Shown here: in pieces, positions 43,757 to 60,720 of the stretch | How the letters are laid out: each line of letters opens with the position of its first letter | How positions within the stretch are numbered: the first letter of the stretch is position 1 | Assembly: GCF_003075455.1 (NCBI RefSeq) | Contig: NZ_QDAE01000005.1 | Coordinates: 1 to 64,000 of the forward strand | Direction: 5' to 3' | Source of the DNA: Arthrobacter sp. Bz4 | GTDB lineage: Bacteria; Actinomycetota; Actinomycetes; Actinomycetales; Micrococcaceae | DNA: 64,000 bases | Program-made: the position numbers and the translations under genes | The notes under the pieces: model-generated | The model's database searches: none | What the model was told of the DNA's origin: nothing | Seen by the model: the letters and a program-made list of their open reading frames with translations, nothing else

Positions 43757-44650
43757 ATGCAGCCACGCGATGCTCTTGCCTTCTACACCGATGTGACTCA
43801 CCGAACCTCGGCGGTGGTGATCAGGTCCTACTCCACCTCGTTTGGGCTGGCATCACGGCTCCTCGGCGGCGACGTCCGCCAGCACGTTGAGACTGTCTAT
43901 GCCCTGGTCCGGGTCGCCGATGAAGTGGTGGACGGCGCTGCAGCCGCCGCCGGGCTCAGCCTAGATCAGACGCGCGCGGTGCTTGACGACCTGGAGCAGG
44001 AAACCGAACGGGCCATGGCCGTGGGATACAGCGCCAACCCGGTTGTGCACGCCTTTGCCAACACCGCCAGGGAAACCGGAATCGCCGCGGACCTGACCAG
44101 GCCCTTCTTCGCCTCGATGCGCGCTGACCTGGAGCGGACCGAGCACACCGCCGAATCGTTCGACGAGTACGTCTACGGGTCGGCCGAAGTGGTGGGGCTC
44201 ATGTGCCTGAAGTGTTTCCTCTGCCAGGAAGCCAGCCCGCGCAGCGCCGACCAGGAACGCAAGCTGGTGGACGGAGCCCGCCGGCTGGGAGCTGCCTTCC
44301 AGAAGATCAACTTCCTGCGCGACCTCGCCGACGACTTCGAAGCCCTGGGGCGCAGCTACTTCCCGGGGATCAGGCCCGGCAATTTTGGGGAAGCTGACAA
44401 ACACCGGCTGCTCGATGACATTGCCGCGGATCTCGCCGTCTCGGCCGACGCCCTCCGCGACCTGCCGGGTTCCAGCCGCCGCGCCGTCGCCCTGGCCCAG
44501 GGACTTTTCACCGAACTGTCCCTGCGGCTGCGCAGGACTCCCGCCGAGGAGCTCCTCACCTCACGGGTCCGGGTTCCCAATCCCGTGAAACTCCGGATCG
44601 CCGCCCAGGCACTGGCGGGCCGTGTCCCGCAGCCTGACGAAACACCCTGA
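43757..44650 (+). CDS. crtB: Phytoene synthase
   Basis: CrtB joins two GGPP molecules head-to-head. The 297-residue protein has YSTSFGLASRLL, the Asp-rich VRVADEVVDGA, YVYGSAEVVGLMCLKCF, and the second Asp-rich motif RDLADDFEALGRSYFP. It starts six bases after the crtE stop. crtI follows after 19 bp. Confidence 0.95.
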   Translation: MQPRDALAFYTDVTHRTSAVVIRSYSTSFGLASRLLGGDVRQHVETVYALVRVADEVVDGAAAAAGLSLDQTRAVLDDLEQETERAMAVGYSANPVVHAFANTARETGIAADLTRPFFASMRADLERTEHTAESFDEYVYGSAEVVGLMCLKCFLCQEASPRSADQERKLVDGARRLGAAFQKINFLRDLADDFEALGRSYFPGIRPGNFGEADKHRLLDDIAADLAVSADALRDLPGSSRRAVALAQGLFTELSLRLRRTPAEELLTSRVRVPNPVKLRIAAQALAGRVPQPDETP

Positions 44651-44669
44651 TGACCACCGGAAGGCTGCC

Positions 44670-46316
44670 ATGAACGCGCACGCACCCCTGAACGGCCCAC
44701 GCCGGAACGTAGTAGTCATTGGCGGCGGGATCGCCGGCCTCGCGTCGGCCGCGCTGCTCGCTGAGGAGGGGCACACCGTCACCGTGCTCGAAAAGCAGGC
44801 AGCCACCGGGGGCCGCGCCGGGCTATGGGAGAGCGACGGGTTCAGGTTCGACACCGGGCCGTCCTGGTACCTCATGCCCGAGGTGATCGACCATTTCTTC
44901 AGGCTCCTCGGCACCAGCGCGGCCGACCACCTGGAACTGGTCAGGCTGGATCCGGGGTACCGGGTGTATTCCGAGGGGCACACCGAGCCCATCAACGTTC
45001 CCGCTGAGCGGGCCGACGTCGTCAAGCTATTCAACGACGTCGAACCCGGTGCGGGGGAGGCCCTGGAAAAGTACCTGGATTCGGCCGGCGAAACGTACAC
45101 CATGGCCACCCGCCGGTTCCTCTACACCTCCTTCCAGTCCTTCCTGCCCCTGCTCCGCCCCGATGTGCTCAGCCGTGTCCCGAAGCTGGTGCGCCTGCTC
45201 CTGCAACCGCTGTCCAAGCTCGCTGCCGCAACGGTGACCGATAACCGGTTGCGACAGATCCTCGGCTACCCGGCGGTCTTCCTGGGCACATCCCCGTTCG
45301 AAGCCCCCAGCATGTACCACCTGATGAGCCACCTGGATCTCGACGACGGCGTCCTGTACCCGATGGGCGGTTTCACCCGGCTGACCGAGGCCATCGACTC
45401 CCAGGCCCGATCGAGGAACGTCGAGATCATCACCGGCGCCCGGGTGGAACAGATCCTCACCCTGCCCGGCGATGGCCGGTCCCAAAAGGCCCGGGTGACC
45501 GGCGTCCGCTGGGTGTCGGCCGACGGCACCGAGCACACCACCCCCGCAGACACGGTGGTCGCCGCCAACGATCTGCACCACGCCGAGACGCAGCTTCTGC
45601 AGCCCGCCGACCAGACCTACCCGGAGAAGTACTGGTCCGGGCGGACCGCAGGGCCCAGCGCCCTGCTCCTGTACCTGGGAGTCAAGGGGCAGTTGCCCGA
45701 ACTGGAACACCACACACTTCTGTTCACCGCGGACTGGGAAGACAACTTCTCCCGGATCTTCGGCAAGACCACCTCAGTGCCGACCCCGGCGTCGCTGTAC
45801 GTGTGCCGGCCCAGCGCCACCGACCCCGGAGTGGCCCCCCAGGGTCACGAAAACGTGTTTGTCCTGGTCCCGCTGCCGGCTGATCCAGGGCTGGGCGCCG
45901 GCGGGATCGGCGGTGCGGGGGACCGGCGCATCGAAAGCCTCGCCGACACGGTGATCGACCAGATCAGCAAGTGGGCGGACATCCCCGACCTCGCCGACCG
46001 GATTGTGGTGCGCCGGACCTACGGGCCGCAGGATTTCGTAGGGGACTTCAACGCCTGGCAAGGCACTTCGCTGGGCCCGGCGCACGTGCTGAAGCAGAGC
46101 GCGTTCTTCAGGGGCCGCAACAAGAGCCGCAAGGTGGAAGGGCTCTACTATGCGGGCAGCTCAACCATCCCCGGCATCGGCATCCCGATGTGTTTGATCA
46201 GCGCCGAACTGCTGATCAAACGGCTGCGCTCCGACACCAGCACCGGGCCGCTGGCCGAGCCGCTGGTCGCCCCAGCGGCTGCTCCATTGGTCGCCGAAAG
46301 CAAGGGCAGACAATGA
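44670..46316 (+). CDS. crtI: Phytoene desaturase
   Basis: CrtI takes phytoene to lycopene using FAD. The 548-residue protein has the dinucleotide motif VVVIGGGIAGLASAALL, DTGPSWYLMPE, and the C-terminal GLYYAGSSTIPGIGIPM. I used the ATG at 44670, which is preceded by GGAAGG, rather than the open frame from 44622. It overlaps the first cyclase subunit by ATGA (46313-46316). A run of alanines and prolines ends the protein. Confidence 0.95.
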   Translation: MNAHAPLNGPRRNVVVIGGGIAGLASAALLAEEGHTVTVLEKQAATGGRAGLWESDGFRFDTGPSWYLMPEVIDHFFRLLGTSAADHLELVRLDPGYRVYSEGHTEPINVPAERADVVKLFNDVEPGAGEALEKYLDSAGETYTMATRRFLYTSFQSFLPLLRPDVLSRVPKLVRLLLQPLSKLAAATVTDNRLRQILGYPAVFLGTSPFEAPSMYHLMSHLDLDDGVLYPMGGFTRLTEAIDSQARSRNVEIITGARVEQILTLPGDGRSQKARVTGVRWVSADGTEHTTPADTVVAANDLHHAETQLLQPADQTYPEKYWSGRTAGPSALLLYLGVKGQLPELEHHTLLFTADWEDNFSRIFGKTTSVPTPASLYVCRPSATDPGVAPQGHENVFVLVPLPADPGLGAGGIGGAGDRRIESLADTVIDQISKWADIPDLADRIVVRRTYGPQDFVGDFNAWQGTSLGPAHVLKQSAFFRGRNKSRKVEGLYYAGSSTIPGIGIPMCLISAELLIKRLRSDTSTGPLAEPLVAPAAAPLVAESKGRQ

Positions 46317-46645
46317 TCAGTGCCCTGTACCTGGTCTCCCTGCTCGGCGGACTGGCGTGTGCAGCCCTGATGGATTACCGGTACGGATTGTTCTTCTGGG
46401 CAGCGCCCCGCCGGGCAGGATTGGTCCTGGCCGTGGGAGTGGGGTTCTTCCTGGCCTGGGACCTGGGCGGAATAGGGCTGGACATCTTCTATAAAGGTGA
46501 CTCCGAGTTCATGATCGGCGCCATGCTGGCACCCGAACTTCCCCTGGAGGAGTTGTTCTTCCTGACCTTCCTCTGCTGGATGGCGATGAACATCTACCTG
46601 CTGATGAAACGGACCATCGAGACACGAACGCGGGTGGCTCAGTGA
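46313..46645 (+). CDS. crtYe: Lycopene cyclase subunit CrtYe (heterodimeric type)
   Basis: The 110-residue protein has three hydrophobic helices, GIGLDIFYKGDSEF and the family motif PELPLEELFFLTFL. CrtYe/CrtYf-type cyclases act as a heterodimer on C50 flavuxanthin or nonaflavuxanthin. The start is the ATG at 46313 that overlaps the crtI stop; the track frame that begins far upstream is not used. It is coupled to crtYf by GTGA. Sarcinaxanthin pathways use related CrtYg/CrtYh, so the ring type cannot be read by eye. Confidence 0.9.
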   Translation: MISALYLVSLLGGLACAALMDYRYGLFFWAAPRRAGLVLAVGVGFFLAWDLGGIGLDIFYKGDSEFMIGAMLAPELPLEELFFLTFLCWMAMNIYLLMKRTIETRTRVAQ

Positions 46646-47022
46646 CGTACTGGACCCTGAACGCGATCTTCCTGATCCCCGTCGCCATCGTCGCCGTCGC
46701 AGCGGTGGTGAGCTCCCGCCGTCGTACCGGGGCGTCAGCGACCGGCTCGACGGCAGCTCCCAACACTGCGGCTACGCTTTCCTGGCGTGCGATAGGGCTG
46801 TCGGCAATCATCCTGCTGGCGCTCACAGCGGTTTTCGACAACCTGATGATCCGGCTGGGATTTTTTGGCTACAACCCTGAATGGATTTCCGGCGTGTTTG
46901 TGGGAGTTGCGCCCCTCGAAGACCTCGCCTACCCGTTGGCGGCCGTAGTGCTGCTGCCAGCACTGTGGACCCTCTTCACCCCGTCCTCCTCCACCCCCTC
47001 GCCTGAGCAGGCCCGCCCATGA
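46642..47022 (+). CDS. crtYf: Lycopene cyclase subunit CrtYf
   Basis: The 126-residue second subunit has three membrane helices, TAVFDNLMIRLGFF and GVAPLEDLAYPLAAVV. These match CrtYf, with its FDN and PLEDL signatures. A polar Ser/Pro-rich linker (SSRRRTGASATG...) separates the first two helices. The GTG at 46642 overlaps crtYe and its stop overlaps crtEb by ATGA, so all three are strongly coupled. Confidence 0.9.
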   Translation: MTYWTLNAIFLIPVAIVAVAAVVSSRRRTGASATGSTAAPNTAATLSWRAIGLSAIILLALTAVFDNLMIRLGFFGYNPEWISGVFVGVAPLEDLAYPLAAVVLLPALWTLFTPSSSTPSPEQARP

Positions 47023-47909
47023 GTGCGCAGGCCGGGACCGGCCACACGGGGGTGGCGCGGATGCTGTTGCTGTCCTCGCGCCCGGTTTCCTGGGTCAACA
47101 CGGCGTTCCCCTTCGCCGCCGCCTACTTCCTCACCACCGGAACCATCGACGCGGCCTTCGTCATCGGGACGCTGTACTTCCTGATTCCCTACAACCTCGC
47201 GATGTACGGCATCAATGACGTCTTCGACTACGAGTCGGACCTCCGCAACCCACGCAAGGGCGGCGTCGAGGGGGCAGTCCTCGACCGCCGGTTCCACCGC
47301 ATCACCCTGTGGGCTGCAGTACTCACCAACGCTCCGTTCCTGGCCGTGCTGCTGGTGCTGGGGGATCCGCTCTCGGCACTGGTACTCGCAGTGAGTGTGT
47401 TCGCCGTCGTCGCCTACAGCGCGCCGGGTCTGAGGTTCAAGGAACGGCCGTTCATCGACTCGGTCACGTCGAGCACCCACTTTGTCAGCCCCGCAGTGTT
47501 TGGGCTGGTCCTGGCCGGCGCCACCTTCGACGCCGGGCTCTGGGCGGTGCTCGGGGCGTTCTTCCTGTGGGGCATCGCCAGCCAGGCGTTCGGCGCCGTC
47601 CAGGACATCCAGGCCGACCGCGAAGGCGGCATTGCCTCGATCGCCACGGTCCTGGGCGCGCGTGCGGTGGTGCGGTTCGCCGTCGGCGCCTATCTGGTGA
47701 GCGGCTTGCTGATGCTGCTGGCGCCGTGGCCAGCGACGCTGGGTGGGCTGCTGGCCCTGCCCTACATCCTCAGTATCCTGCCGTACGCCAACCTCAGCGA
47801 TGAGCACTGCGAAACTGCCAACCGGGGATGGCGGCGCTTCATCAGGCTGAACTTCCTCACCGGATTCCTGGTGACCATGCTCCTGATCTGGGTGACCCAG
47901 GCAGGCTGA
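47019..47909 (+). CDS. crtEb: Lycopene elongase (UbiA prenyltransferase family)
   Basis: CrtEb adds C5 units to lycopene, giving C45/C50 products. The 296-residue protein has about eight helices and the two Asp-rich motifs of the family: NDVFDYESD near residue 67 and a second in VQDIQADREGG. It closes the operon. With crtYe and crtYf it marks the pathway as C50 (decaprenoxanthin or sarcinaxanthin type) rather than C40. Confidence 0.93.
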   Translation: MSAQAGTGHTGVARMLLLSSRPVSWVNTAFPFAAAYFLTTGTIDAAFVIGTLYFLIPYNLAMYGINDVFDYESDLRNPRKGGVEGAVLDRRFHRITLWAAVLTNAPFLAVLLVLGDPLSALVLAVSVFAVVAYSAPGLRFKERPFIDSVTSSTHFVSPAVFGLVLAGATFDAGLWAVLGAFFLWGIASQAFGAVQDIQADREGGIASIATVLGARAVVRFAVGAYLVSGLLMLLAPWPATLGGLLALPYILSILPYANLSDEHCETANRGWRRFIRLNFLTGFLVTMLLIWVTQAG

Positions 47910-47936
47910 CCCGGATTACGTATACCACACCCGGGC

Positions 47937-47965
47937 TGGACAGGACGGGAGCTCTGCAGTACAGT
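47937..47965 (+). promoter_or_regulatory. Probable sigma-A promoter for rpoBC
   Basis: TGGACA (47937-47942) and TACAGT (47960-47965) are 17 nt apart, a near-consensus pair with the TANNNT form. Transcription would start around 47972, leaving a leader of about 200 nt before rpoB. The leader has no named motif that I recognise. Confidence 0.6.
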
Positions 47966-48169
47966 AGATATTTGCGTCTTTCCTCTTAACCTCGGCCTTC
48001 ATATAGCGGTGGGCTTTGTCTTGCGTTAGTCATTTAACGGCAGATTTACTGTCCGGTCATTGACCGCAGGCTCCTGGTTCGCACACACAATCCTCGCGTT
48101 GATACGCGATGGCAGTGCAAAGAGGGCGGATATAGCTGAACAAGCCGAAGGTCTGTGGAAGGATCCCTC

Positions 48170-51679
<3,510 letters not shown>

Positions 51680-51870
51680 GGCGAACTTCGGATTTAGCTC
51701 ACTCCGGTGCCTGGAGTAAGGCGGCTTTAATATTTCAGAGGCCGTCCGCGGCCGAAGAAATTTCGTTGCCGCCGTTCCAGGCACCGGAGCGGGCGCCGGA
51801 ACCGCCCGCTCCTCCCCGCCCCTTATGAAGACTTCAAGAATTTAGAGAACAAAGAGAGAACAGGGACCAT

Positions 51871-55761
<3,891 letters not shown>

Positions 55762-55788
55762 ACGATTCGCTAGTAGATACTGAAGCAC

Positions 55789-55822
55789 CAGGCCCCGCAC
55801 ACCTTCGGGTGGGCGGGGCCTG
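55789..55822 (+). terminator. Intrinsic-type hairpin after rpoC with a UUCG tetraloop
   Basis: The outer stem CAGGCCCCGC/GCGGGGCCTG (55789-55798 with 55813-55822) is capped by CACC-UUCG-GGTG (55800-55811). It is a very stable structure 28 bp after the rpoC stop. A long U-tract is absent. Confidence 0.75.
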
Positions 55823-56096
55823 CCGCGTTAAACCCTTCCGCTCTGGGCGGCGGAGCGGCCAGCAGAAGTTGGGGCTCCTGGGGCGCGTCTAAGCGCTAAG
55901 CGATCTCTGGTAGAGTAGTGGTAATTGTTTGTGTGGCAGAGGATCGGCGTCTTGACGGACGTATCTCCGCGTTGTAGGGAACTTGTACAACGAATGCCAC
56001 ATTTTCGCACGCCTACGGTCAAGTCGCGACGGCTTACATGTGTGGGTTCGGCGCAAACGACAGCCAATATCTCTAGACATTACGGAGAACGCAGAA
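55823..56096 (+). promoter_or_regulatory. rpsL upstream region, promoter expected
   Basis: No gene lies here. Two partial promoters are visible: TAGAGT at 55911-55916 without a good -35, and TTGACG (55952-55957) with TAGGGA 17 nt later (55975-55980). A direct heptamer repeat CTAAGCG occurs twice at 55889-55902. None is strong enough to fix the transcription start of the str operon. Confidence 0.4.
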
Positions 56097-56471
56097 GTGC
56101 CTACTATTAACCAGCTGGTCCGTAAGGGCCGGACACCTAAGGTCGTCAAGACCAAGGCGCCCGCACTGAAGGGCAGCCCCATGAAGCGCGGCGTTTGCAC
56201 CCGCGTTTACACGACCACCCCCAAGAAGCCGAACTCGGCGCTCCGTAAGGTCGCCCGTGTGCGCCTCAACGGCGGCATCGAAGTTACCGCTTACATCCCA
56301 GGTGTCGGTCACAACCTTCAGGAACACTCCATCGTGCTGGTGCGCGGTGGTCGTGTGAAGGATCTGCCCGGTGTCCGTTACAAGATCGTCCGTGGTGCGC
56401 TTGATACCCAGGGTGTCAAGAACCGCAAGCAGGCTCGTAGCCGCTACGGCGCGAAGATGGAGAAGAAGTAA
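56097..56471 (+). CDS. rpsL: 30S ribosomal protein S12
   Basis: The 124-residue S12 begins [12 protein letters not shown]. It has [15 protein letters not shown], in which K43 is the wild-type lysine whose change gives streptomycin resistance, and later [17 protein letters not shown] used the GTG at 56097 with a GGAG site upstream. Its stop overlaps rpsG by one base (TAATG). Confidence 0.97.
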   Translation: MPTINQLVRKGRTPKVVKTKAPALKGSPMKRGVCTRVYTTTPKKPNSALRKVARVRLNGGIEVTAYIPGVGHNLQEHSIVLVRGGRVKDLPGVRYKIVRGALDTQGVKNRKQARSRYGAKMEKK

Positions 56472-56941
56472 TGCCACGTAAGGGCCCGGCCCCTAAGCGG
56501 CCGCTAGTTGTAGATCCCGTTTACGGTTCCCCACTGGTCACTCAGCTGATCAACAAGGTACTCGTCGACGGCAAAAAGTCCACTGCAGAACGCATCGTGT
56601 ACGGCGCACTTGAGGGTGCCCGCGCCAAGAGCGGCGGCGATCCTGTCGCAGCACTGAAGAAGGCAATGGACAACGTCAAGCCTTCCCTCGAGGTCCGCTC
56701 CCGCCGAGTCGGCGGAGCGACCTACCAGGTCCCCGTCGAGGTCAAGCCCGGCCGCTCCATGGCACTCGCCCTGCGGTGGCTCGTTGGCTACTCGAAGGCT
56801 CGCCGCGAGAAGACGATGACCGAGCGTCTCATGAACGAGATCCTGGATGCTTCCAACGGTCTCGGTGCAGCTGTCAAGCGCCGCGAGGACACGCACAAGA
56901 TGGCTGAGTCGAACAAGGCCTTCGCACACTACCGCTGGTAA
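56471..56941 (+). CDS. rpsG: 30S ribosomal protein S7
   Basis: The 156-residue S7 has [34 protein letters not shown] and [30 protein letters not shown]-like C-terminal sequence (key [13 protein letters not shown]). S7 nucleates assembly of the 30S head. It is directly coupled to rpsL, with fusA 42 bp downstream. Confidence 0.97.
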   Translation: MPRKGPAPKRPLVVDPVYGSPLVTQLINKVLVDGKKSTAERIVYGALEGARAKSGGDPVAALKKAMDNVKPSLEVRSRRVGGATYQVPVEVKPGRSMALALRWLVGYSKARREKTMTERLMNEILDASNGLGAAVKRREDTHKMAESNKAFAHYRW

Positions 56942-56983
56942 CCAGACTCCGACTTCTAGAAACCCAAGAATAAGGGAGACACC

Positions 56984-59098
56984 GTGGCACAGGACGTGCT
57001 TACCGACCTCAACAAGGTCCGCAATATCGGCATCATGGCCCACATTGATGCCGGCAAGACCACTACTACCGAGCGCATCCTGTTCTACACGGGTGTAAAC
57101 CACAAGATCGGCGAGACGCACGACGGCGCCTCCACGACTGACTGGATGGAACAGGAAAAGGAACGCGGCATCACCATCACGAGCGCCGCCGTGACCTGCT
57201 TCTGGAACAACAACCAGATCAACATCATCGACACCCCGGGCCACGTCGACTTCACGGTAGAGGTTGAGCGCTCATTGCGCGTCCTCGACGGTGCAGTGGC
57301 AGTGTTCGACGGCAAGGAAGGCGTAGAACCGCAGTCCGAGACCGTCTGGCGCCAGGCTGACAAGTATGAAGTTCCCCGTATCTGCTTCGTCAACAAGATG
57401 GACAAGCTGGGCGCCGACTTCTACTTCACCGTTGACACCATCATCAGCCGTCTCGGCGCCAAGCCGCTGGTCATCCAGCTGCCAATCGGCGCGGAGAACG
57501 ACTTCGAAGGCGTCATCGACCTCGTGGAAATGCGCGCGCTGACCTGGCGCGGCGACTCCAAGGGTGACGTCACCATGGGTGCCAAGTACGAGATCGAAGA
57601 GATCCCGGCTGACCTCGTGGAGAAGGCTAACGACTACCGGGCGCGTCTGCTCGAAGCCGTTGCCGAAGCTGACGACGAGCTCATGGAGAAGTACCTCGCC
57701 GGCGAAGAACCTTCGGTTGCCGAGATCAAGGCTGGAATCCGTAAGCTCACCATTGCTTCGGAGATCTACCCGGTCCTGTGTGGCTCAGCGTTCAAGAACC
57801 GCGGCGTTCAGCCGATGCTTGACGCTGTTGTCGACTACCTCCCGAATCCACTGGATGTTCCCCCGATGATCGGTCACGATCCCCGGGACGAGGAAATCGA
57901 ACTGACTCGCAAGCCGAGCACCGAAGAGCCGTTCTCGGCTCTGGCCTTCAAGGTGGCTACCCACCCGTTCTTCGGACAGTTGACGTTCATCCGCGTGTAC
58001 TCCGGCCAGATTTCGGCTGGCACGCAGGTGACCAACTCCACGAAGAACAAGAAGGAGCGCATCGGCAAGCTGTTCCAGATGCACGCCAACAAGGAAATCC
58101 CCGTTGAGGAAGCCCTTGCAGGTCACATCTACGCAGCCATCGGTCTGAAAGACACCACCACCGGCGACACGCTGTCGGACAGTGCCAACCAGATCGTGCT
58201 CGAGTCGATGAGCTTCCCTGACCCAGTGATCTCGGTTGCGATTGAACCGAAGACCAAGGGTGACCAGGAGAAGCTGTCAACGGCTATCCAGAAGCTCTCC
58301 GCTGAGGACCCGACCTTCCAGGTCTCCCTCAACGTTGACACTGGCCAGACGATCATCGCCGGCATGGGCGAGCTTCACCTGGACATCCTGGTGGACCGCA
58401 TGCGCCGCGAGTTCCGCGTCGAAGCCAACGTGGGCAAGCCCCAGGTTGCTTACCGCGAGACGATCAAGCGCGCCGTCGCCAAGCACGACTACACCCACAA
58501 GAAGCAGACGGGTGGATCGGGTCAGTTCGCGAAGATCCAGATCGCCATCGAGCCGATGGAAGTTGAAGACGGCGTCCTGTACGCGTTCGACAACAAAGTC
58601 ACCGGTGGTCGTATCCCTCGCGAATACATCCCCAGCGTCGACGCGGGCATCCAGGATGCCCTCAACGACGGCGTCTTGGCCGGTTACCCGGTTGTCGGCA
58701 TCAAGGCTGTGCTGCTCGACGGCGCTTACCACGATGTTGACTCGTCCGAAATGGCGTTCAAGATCGCTGGCCGGATGGCGTTCAAGGAAGCGGCACGGAT
58801 GGCTAATCCTGTCCTGCTCGAACCATTGATGGAAGTTGAAGTCCGCACCCCTGAGGAATACATGGGTGAAGTTATCGGTGACCTCAACTCACGTCGTGGC
58901 CAGATGCAGTCCATGGAGGACGCCAGCGGTGTCAAGGTCATCAAGGCCATGGTGCCCCTGTCGGGTATGTTCGGATACATCGGTGACCTGCGGTCGAAGA
59001 CCCAGGGCCGCGCGGTGTACTCGATGAAGTTCGACAGCTACTCGGAAGTTCCGAAGGCAGTTGCCGACGAGATCATCCAGAAGACCCGCGGCGAATAA
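56984..59098 (+). CDS. fusA: Elongation factor G
   Basis: The 704-residue translocase GTPase has the G1 loop [22 protein letters not shown] (switch I), DTPGHVDF (G3) and NKMDKLGAD (G4). Domains II-V follow, including [11 protein letters not shown] and [13 protein letters not shown]. The GTG start is preceded by AAGGGAG. It is the third gene of the str operon. Confidence 0.98.
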   Translation: MAQDVLTDLNKVRNIGIMAHIDAGKTTTTERILFYTGVNHKIGETHDGASTTDWMEQEKERGITITSAAVTCFWNNNQINIIDTPGHVDFTVEVERSLRVLDGAVAVFDGKEGVEPQSETVWRQADKYEVPRICFVNKMDKLGADFYFTVDTIISRLGAKPLVIQLPIGAENDFEGVIDLVEMRALTWRGDSKGDVTMGAKYEIEEIPADLVEKANDYRARLLEAVAEADDELMEKYLAGEEPSVAEIKAGIRKLTIASEIYPVLCGSAFKNRGVQPMLDAVVDYLPNPLDVPPMIGHDPRDEEIELTRKPSTEEPFSALAFKVATHPFFGQLTFIRVYSGQISAGTQVTNSTKNKKERIGKLFQMHANKEIPVEEALAGHIYAAIGLKDTTTGDTLSDSANQIVLESMSFPDPVISVAIEPKTKGDQEKLSTAIQKLSAEDPTFQVSLNVDTGQTIIAGMGELHLDILVDRMRREFRVEANVGKPQVAYRETIKRAVAKHDYTHKKQTGGSGQFAKIQIAIEPMEVEDGVLYAFDNKVTGGRIPREYIPSVDAGIQDALNDGVLAGYPVVGIKAVLLDGAYHDVDSSEMAFKIAGRMAFKEAARMANPVLLEPLMEVEVRTPEEYMGEVIGDLNSRRGQMQSMEDASGVKVIKAMVPLSGMFGYIGDLRSKTQGRAVYSMKFDSYSEVPKAVADEIIQKTRGE

Positions 59099-59113
59099 CT
59101 TTTCCGCAGACCA

Positions 59114-59141
59114 GCTGCAGGAGCCATCCGGCTCCTGCAGC
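59114..59141. terminator. 12-bp hairpin between fusA and tuf
   Basis: GCTGCAGGAGCC (59114-59125) and GGCTCCTGCAGC (59130-59141) pair perfectly with a 4-nt loop, 16 bp past the fusA stop. Without a U-tract it may be a partial terminator or a processing/stability element that separates tuf levels from fusA. Confidence 0.55.
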
Positions 59142-59151
59142 ATGCAGTAAT

Positions 59152-59180
59152 TTCATCAAAGTAAAAGCCCCCAGTAGACT
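59152..59180 (+). promoter_or_regulatory. Possible tuf promoter
   Basis: TAGACT at 59175-59180 fits TANNNT; the hexamer 17 nt before it (TTCATC) is a poor -35. Many actinobacteria have a separate tuf promoter here, but this one is only suggestive. Confidence 0.35.
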
Positions 59181-59249
59181 TGCAACAGTTTCAGCCGCGA
59201 ACAGCGCGGCTGGGAAGCAAATCTTCTCAAAACGTTCTAGGAGGAACCC

Positions 59250-60440
59250 GTGGCGAAGGCAAAGTTCGAGCGGACTAAGCCGCACGTTAACATCGGAACC
59301 ATCGGTCACGTTGACCATGGAAAGACGACGTTGACGGCTGCCATTTCCAAGGTGCTGTACGACAAGTACCCCAATCTCAACGAGGCACGCGACTTCGCGT
59401 CCATCGACTCGGCCCCCGAGGAGAAGCAGCGCGGCATCACCATCAACATCTCGCATGTTGAGTACCAGACCGAGAAGCGCCACTACGCACACGTAGACGC
59501 TCCCGGCCACGCTGACTACATCAAGAACATGATCACCGGCGCCGCACAGATGGACGGAGCAATCCTCGTGGTTGCTGCGACCGACGGCCCGATGGCTCAG
59601 ACCCGCGAGCACGTTCTGCTCGCCCGCCAGGTTGGCGTTCCCTACCTGCTGGTCGCGCTGAACAAGTCCGACATGGTCGACGACGAGGAACTGCTTGATC
59701 TCGTCGAGATGGAGGTCCGCGAGCTGCTCAGCGCGCAGGGCTTCGACGGCGACGAGGCACCAGTTGTGCGCGTCTCCGGCCTGAAGGCACTTGAGGGCGA
59801 TCCCGAGTGGGTCAAGTCCGTTGAGGACCTGATGGACGCAGTCGACAACAGCGTTCCGGACCCAGTCCGCGACAAGGACAAGCCGTTCCTGATGCCTGTT
59901 GAAGACGTCTTCACCATCACTGGCCGTGGCACCGTTGTTACGGGCCGCGCCGAGCGTGGAACCCTGAAGATCAACTCGGAAATCGAGATCGTCGGCATCC
60001 GTCCGGTCCAGAAGACCACGGTTACCGGTATCGAGATGTTCCACAAGCAGCTCGACGAAGCATGGGCAGGCGAGAACTGTGGTCTCCTGCTCCGCGGAAT
60101 CAAGCGCGAAGATGTTGAGCGTGGACAGGTTATCGTCAAGCCGGGTTCAATCACCCCGCACACCGATTTCGATGCCAACGTCTACATCCTGGCAAAGGAC
60201 GAAGGCGGGCGTCACAACCCGTTCTACTCCAACTACCGCCCTCAGTTCTACTTCCGTACAACTGACGTCACCGGTGTCATTACTCTCCCCGAGGGTACTG
60301 AAATGGTTATGCCTGGCGATAACACTGAGATGACCGTTGCGCTCATCCAGCCAATCGCTATGGAAGAAGGCCTCGGCTTCGCTATCCGCGAAGGCGGCCG
60401 CACCGTAGGCTCAGGACGCGTTACCAAGATCATCAAGTAA
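59250..60440 (+). CDS. tuf: Elongation factor Tu
   Basis: The 396-residue EF-Tu has [28 protein letters not shown] (switch I), DAPGHADY and [11 protein letters not shown], and ends [13 protein letters not shown]. It carries aminoacyl-tRNA to the ribosome. The GTG has an AGGAGG-like site (CTAGGAGGAACCC) upstream. A strong terminator ends the operon. Confidence 0.98.
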   Translation: MAKAKFERTKPHVNIGTIGHVDHGKTTLTAAISKVLYDKYPNLNEARDFASIDSAPEEKQRGITINISHVEYQTEKRHYAHVDAPGHADYIKNMITGAAQMDGAILVVAATDGPMAQTREHVLLARQVGVPYLLVALNKSDMVDDEELLDLVEMEVRELLSAQGFDGDEAPVVRVSGLKALEGDPEWVKSVEDLMDAVDNSVPDPVRDKDKPFLMPVEDVFTITGRGTVVTGRAERGTLKINSEIEIVGIRPVQKTTVTGIEMFHKQLDEAWAGENCGLLLRGIKREDVERGQVIVKPGSITPHTDFDANVYILAKDEGGRHNPFYSNYRPQFYFRTTDVTGVITLPEGTEMVMPGDNTEMTVALIQPIAMEEGLGFAIREGGRTVGSGRVTKIIK

Positions 60441-60457
60441 CTCTTCACGAGTCACTG

Positions 60458-60500
60458 AGGAAAGGCCCCGCTGCAGTTGCAGTGGGGCCTTTCCTTTTTG
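60458..60500 (+). terminator. Strong intrinsic terminator after tuf
   Basis: An 18-bp stem (60458-60475 with 60478-60495, one G-T wobble) has a 2-nt loop by this pairing, which would open slightly in practice. It is followed by TTTTTG. It separates the str operon from the accessory gene that follows. Confidence 0.92.
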
Positions 60501-60720
60501 TGTTTGCCCTTGCGTCGGTCTTTTGATGGCGCAGCAGGTGTCGGCGGGCGCAGTACATATCGGCAACCGCCCCACCTATAGCTGCAGCGTTTGCCGATTA
60601 CCGCAGCGCAGGACGTTTTCGGCTGCGGGAGAAGAGTTCGGGAGCGCTGGCCGGGGGAGCGTTGTCCACAAAACGACGACGTTGCACCCTGGCCGGTCGC
60701 TGGCGCGCCACACTCGGGGG

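Noticed and set aside
45971-46312. N-terminal extension of CrtYe within crtI
   Set aside because: The family starts at the ATG 46313 overlapping the crtI stop; the extension is out-of-frame crtI sequence.
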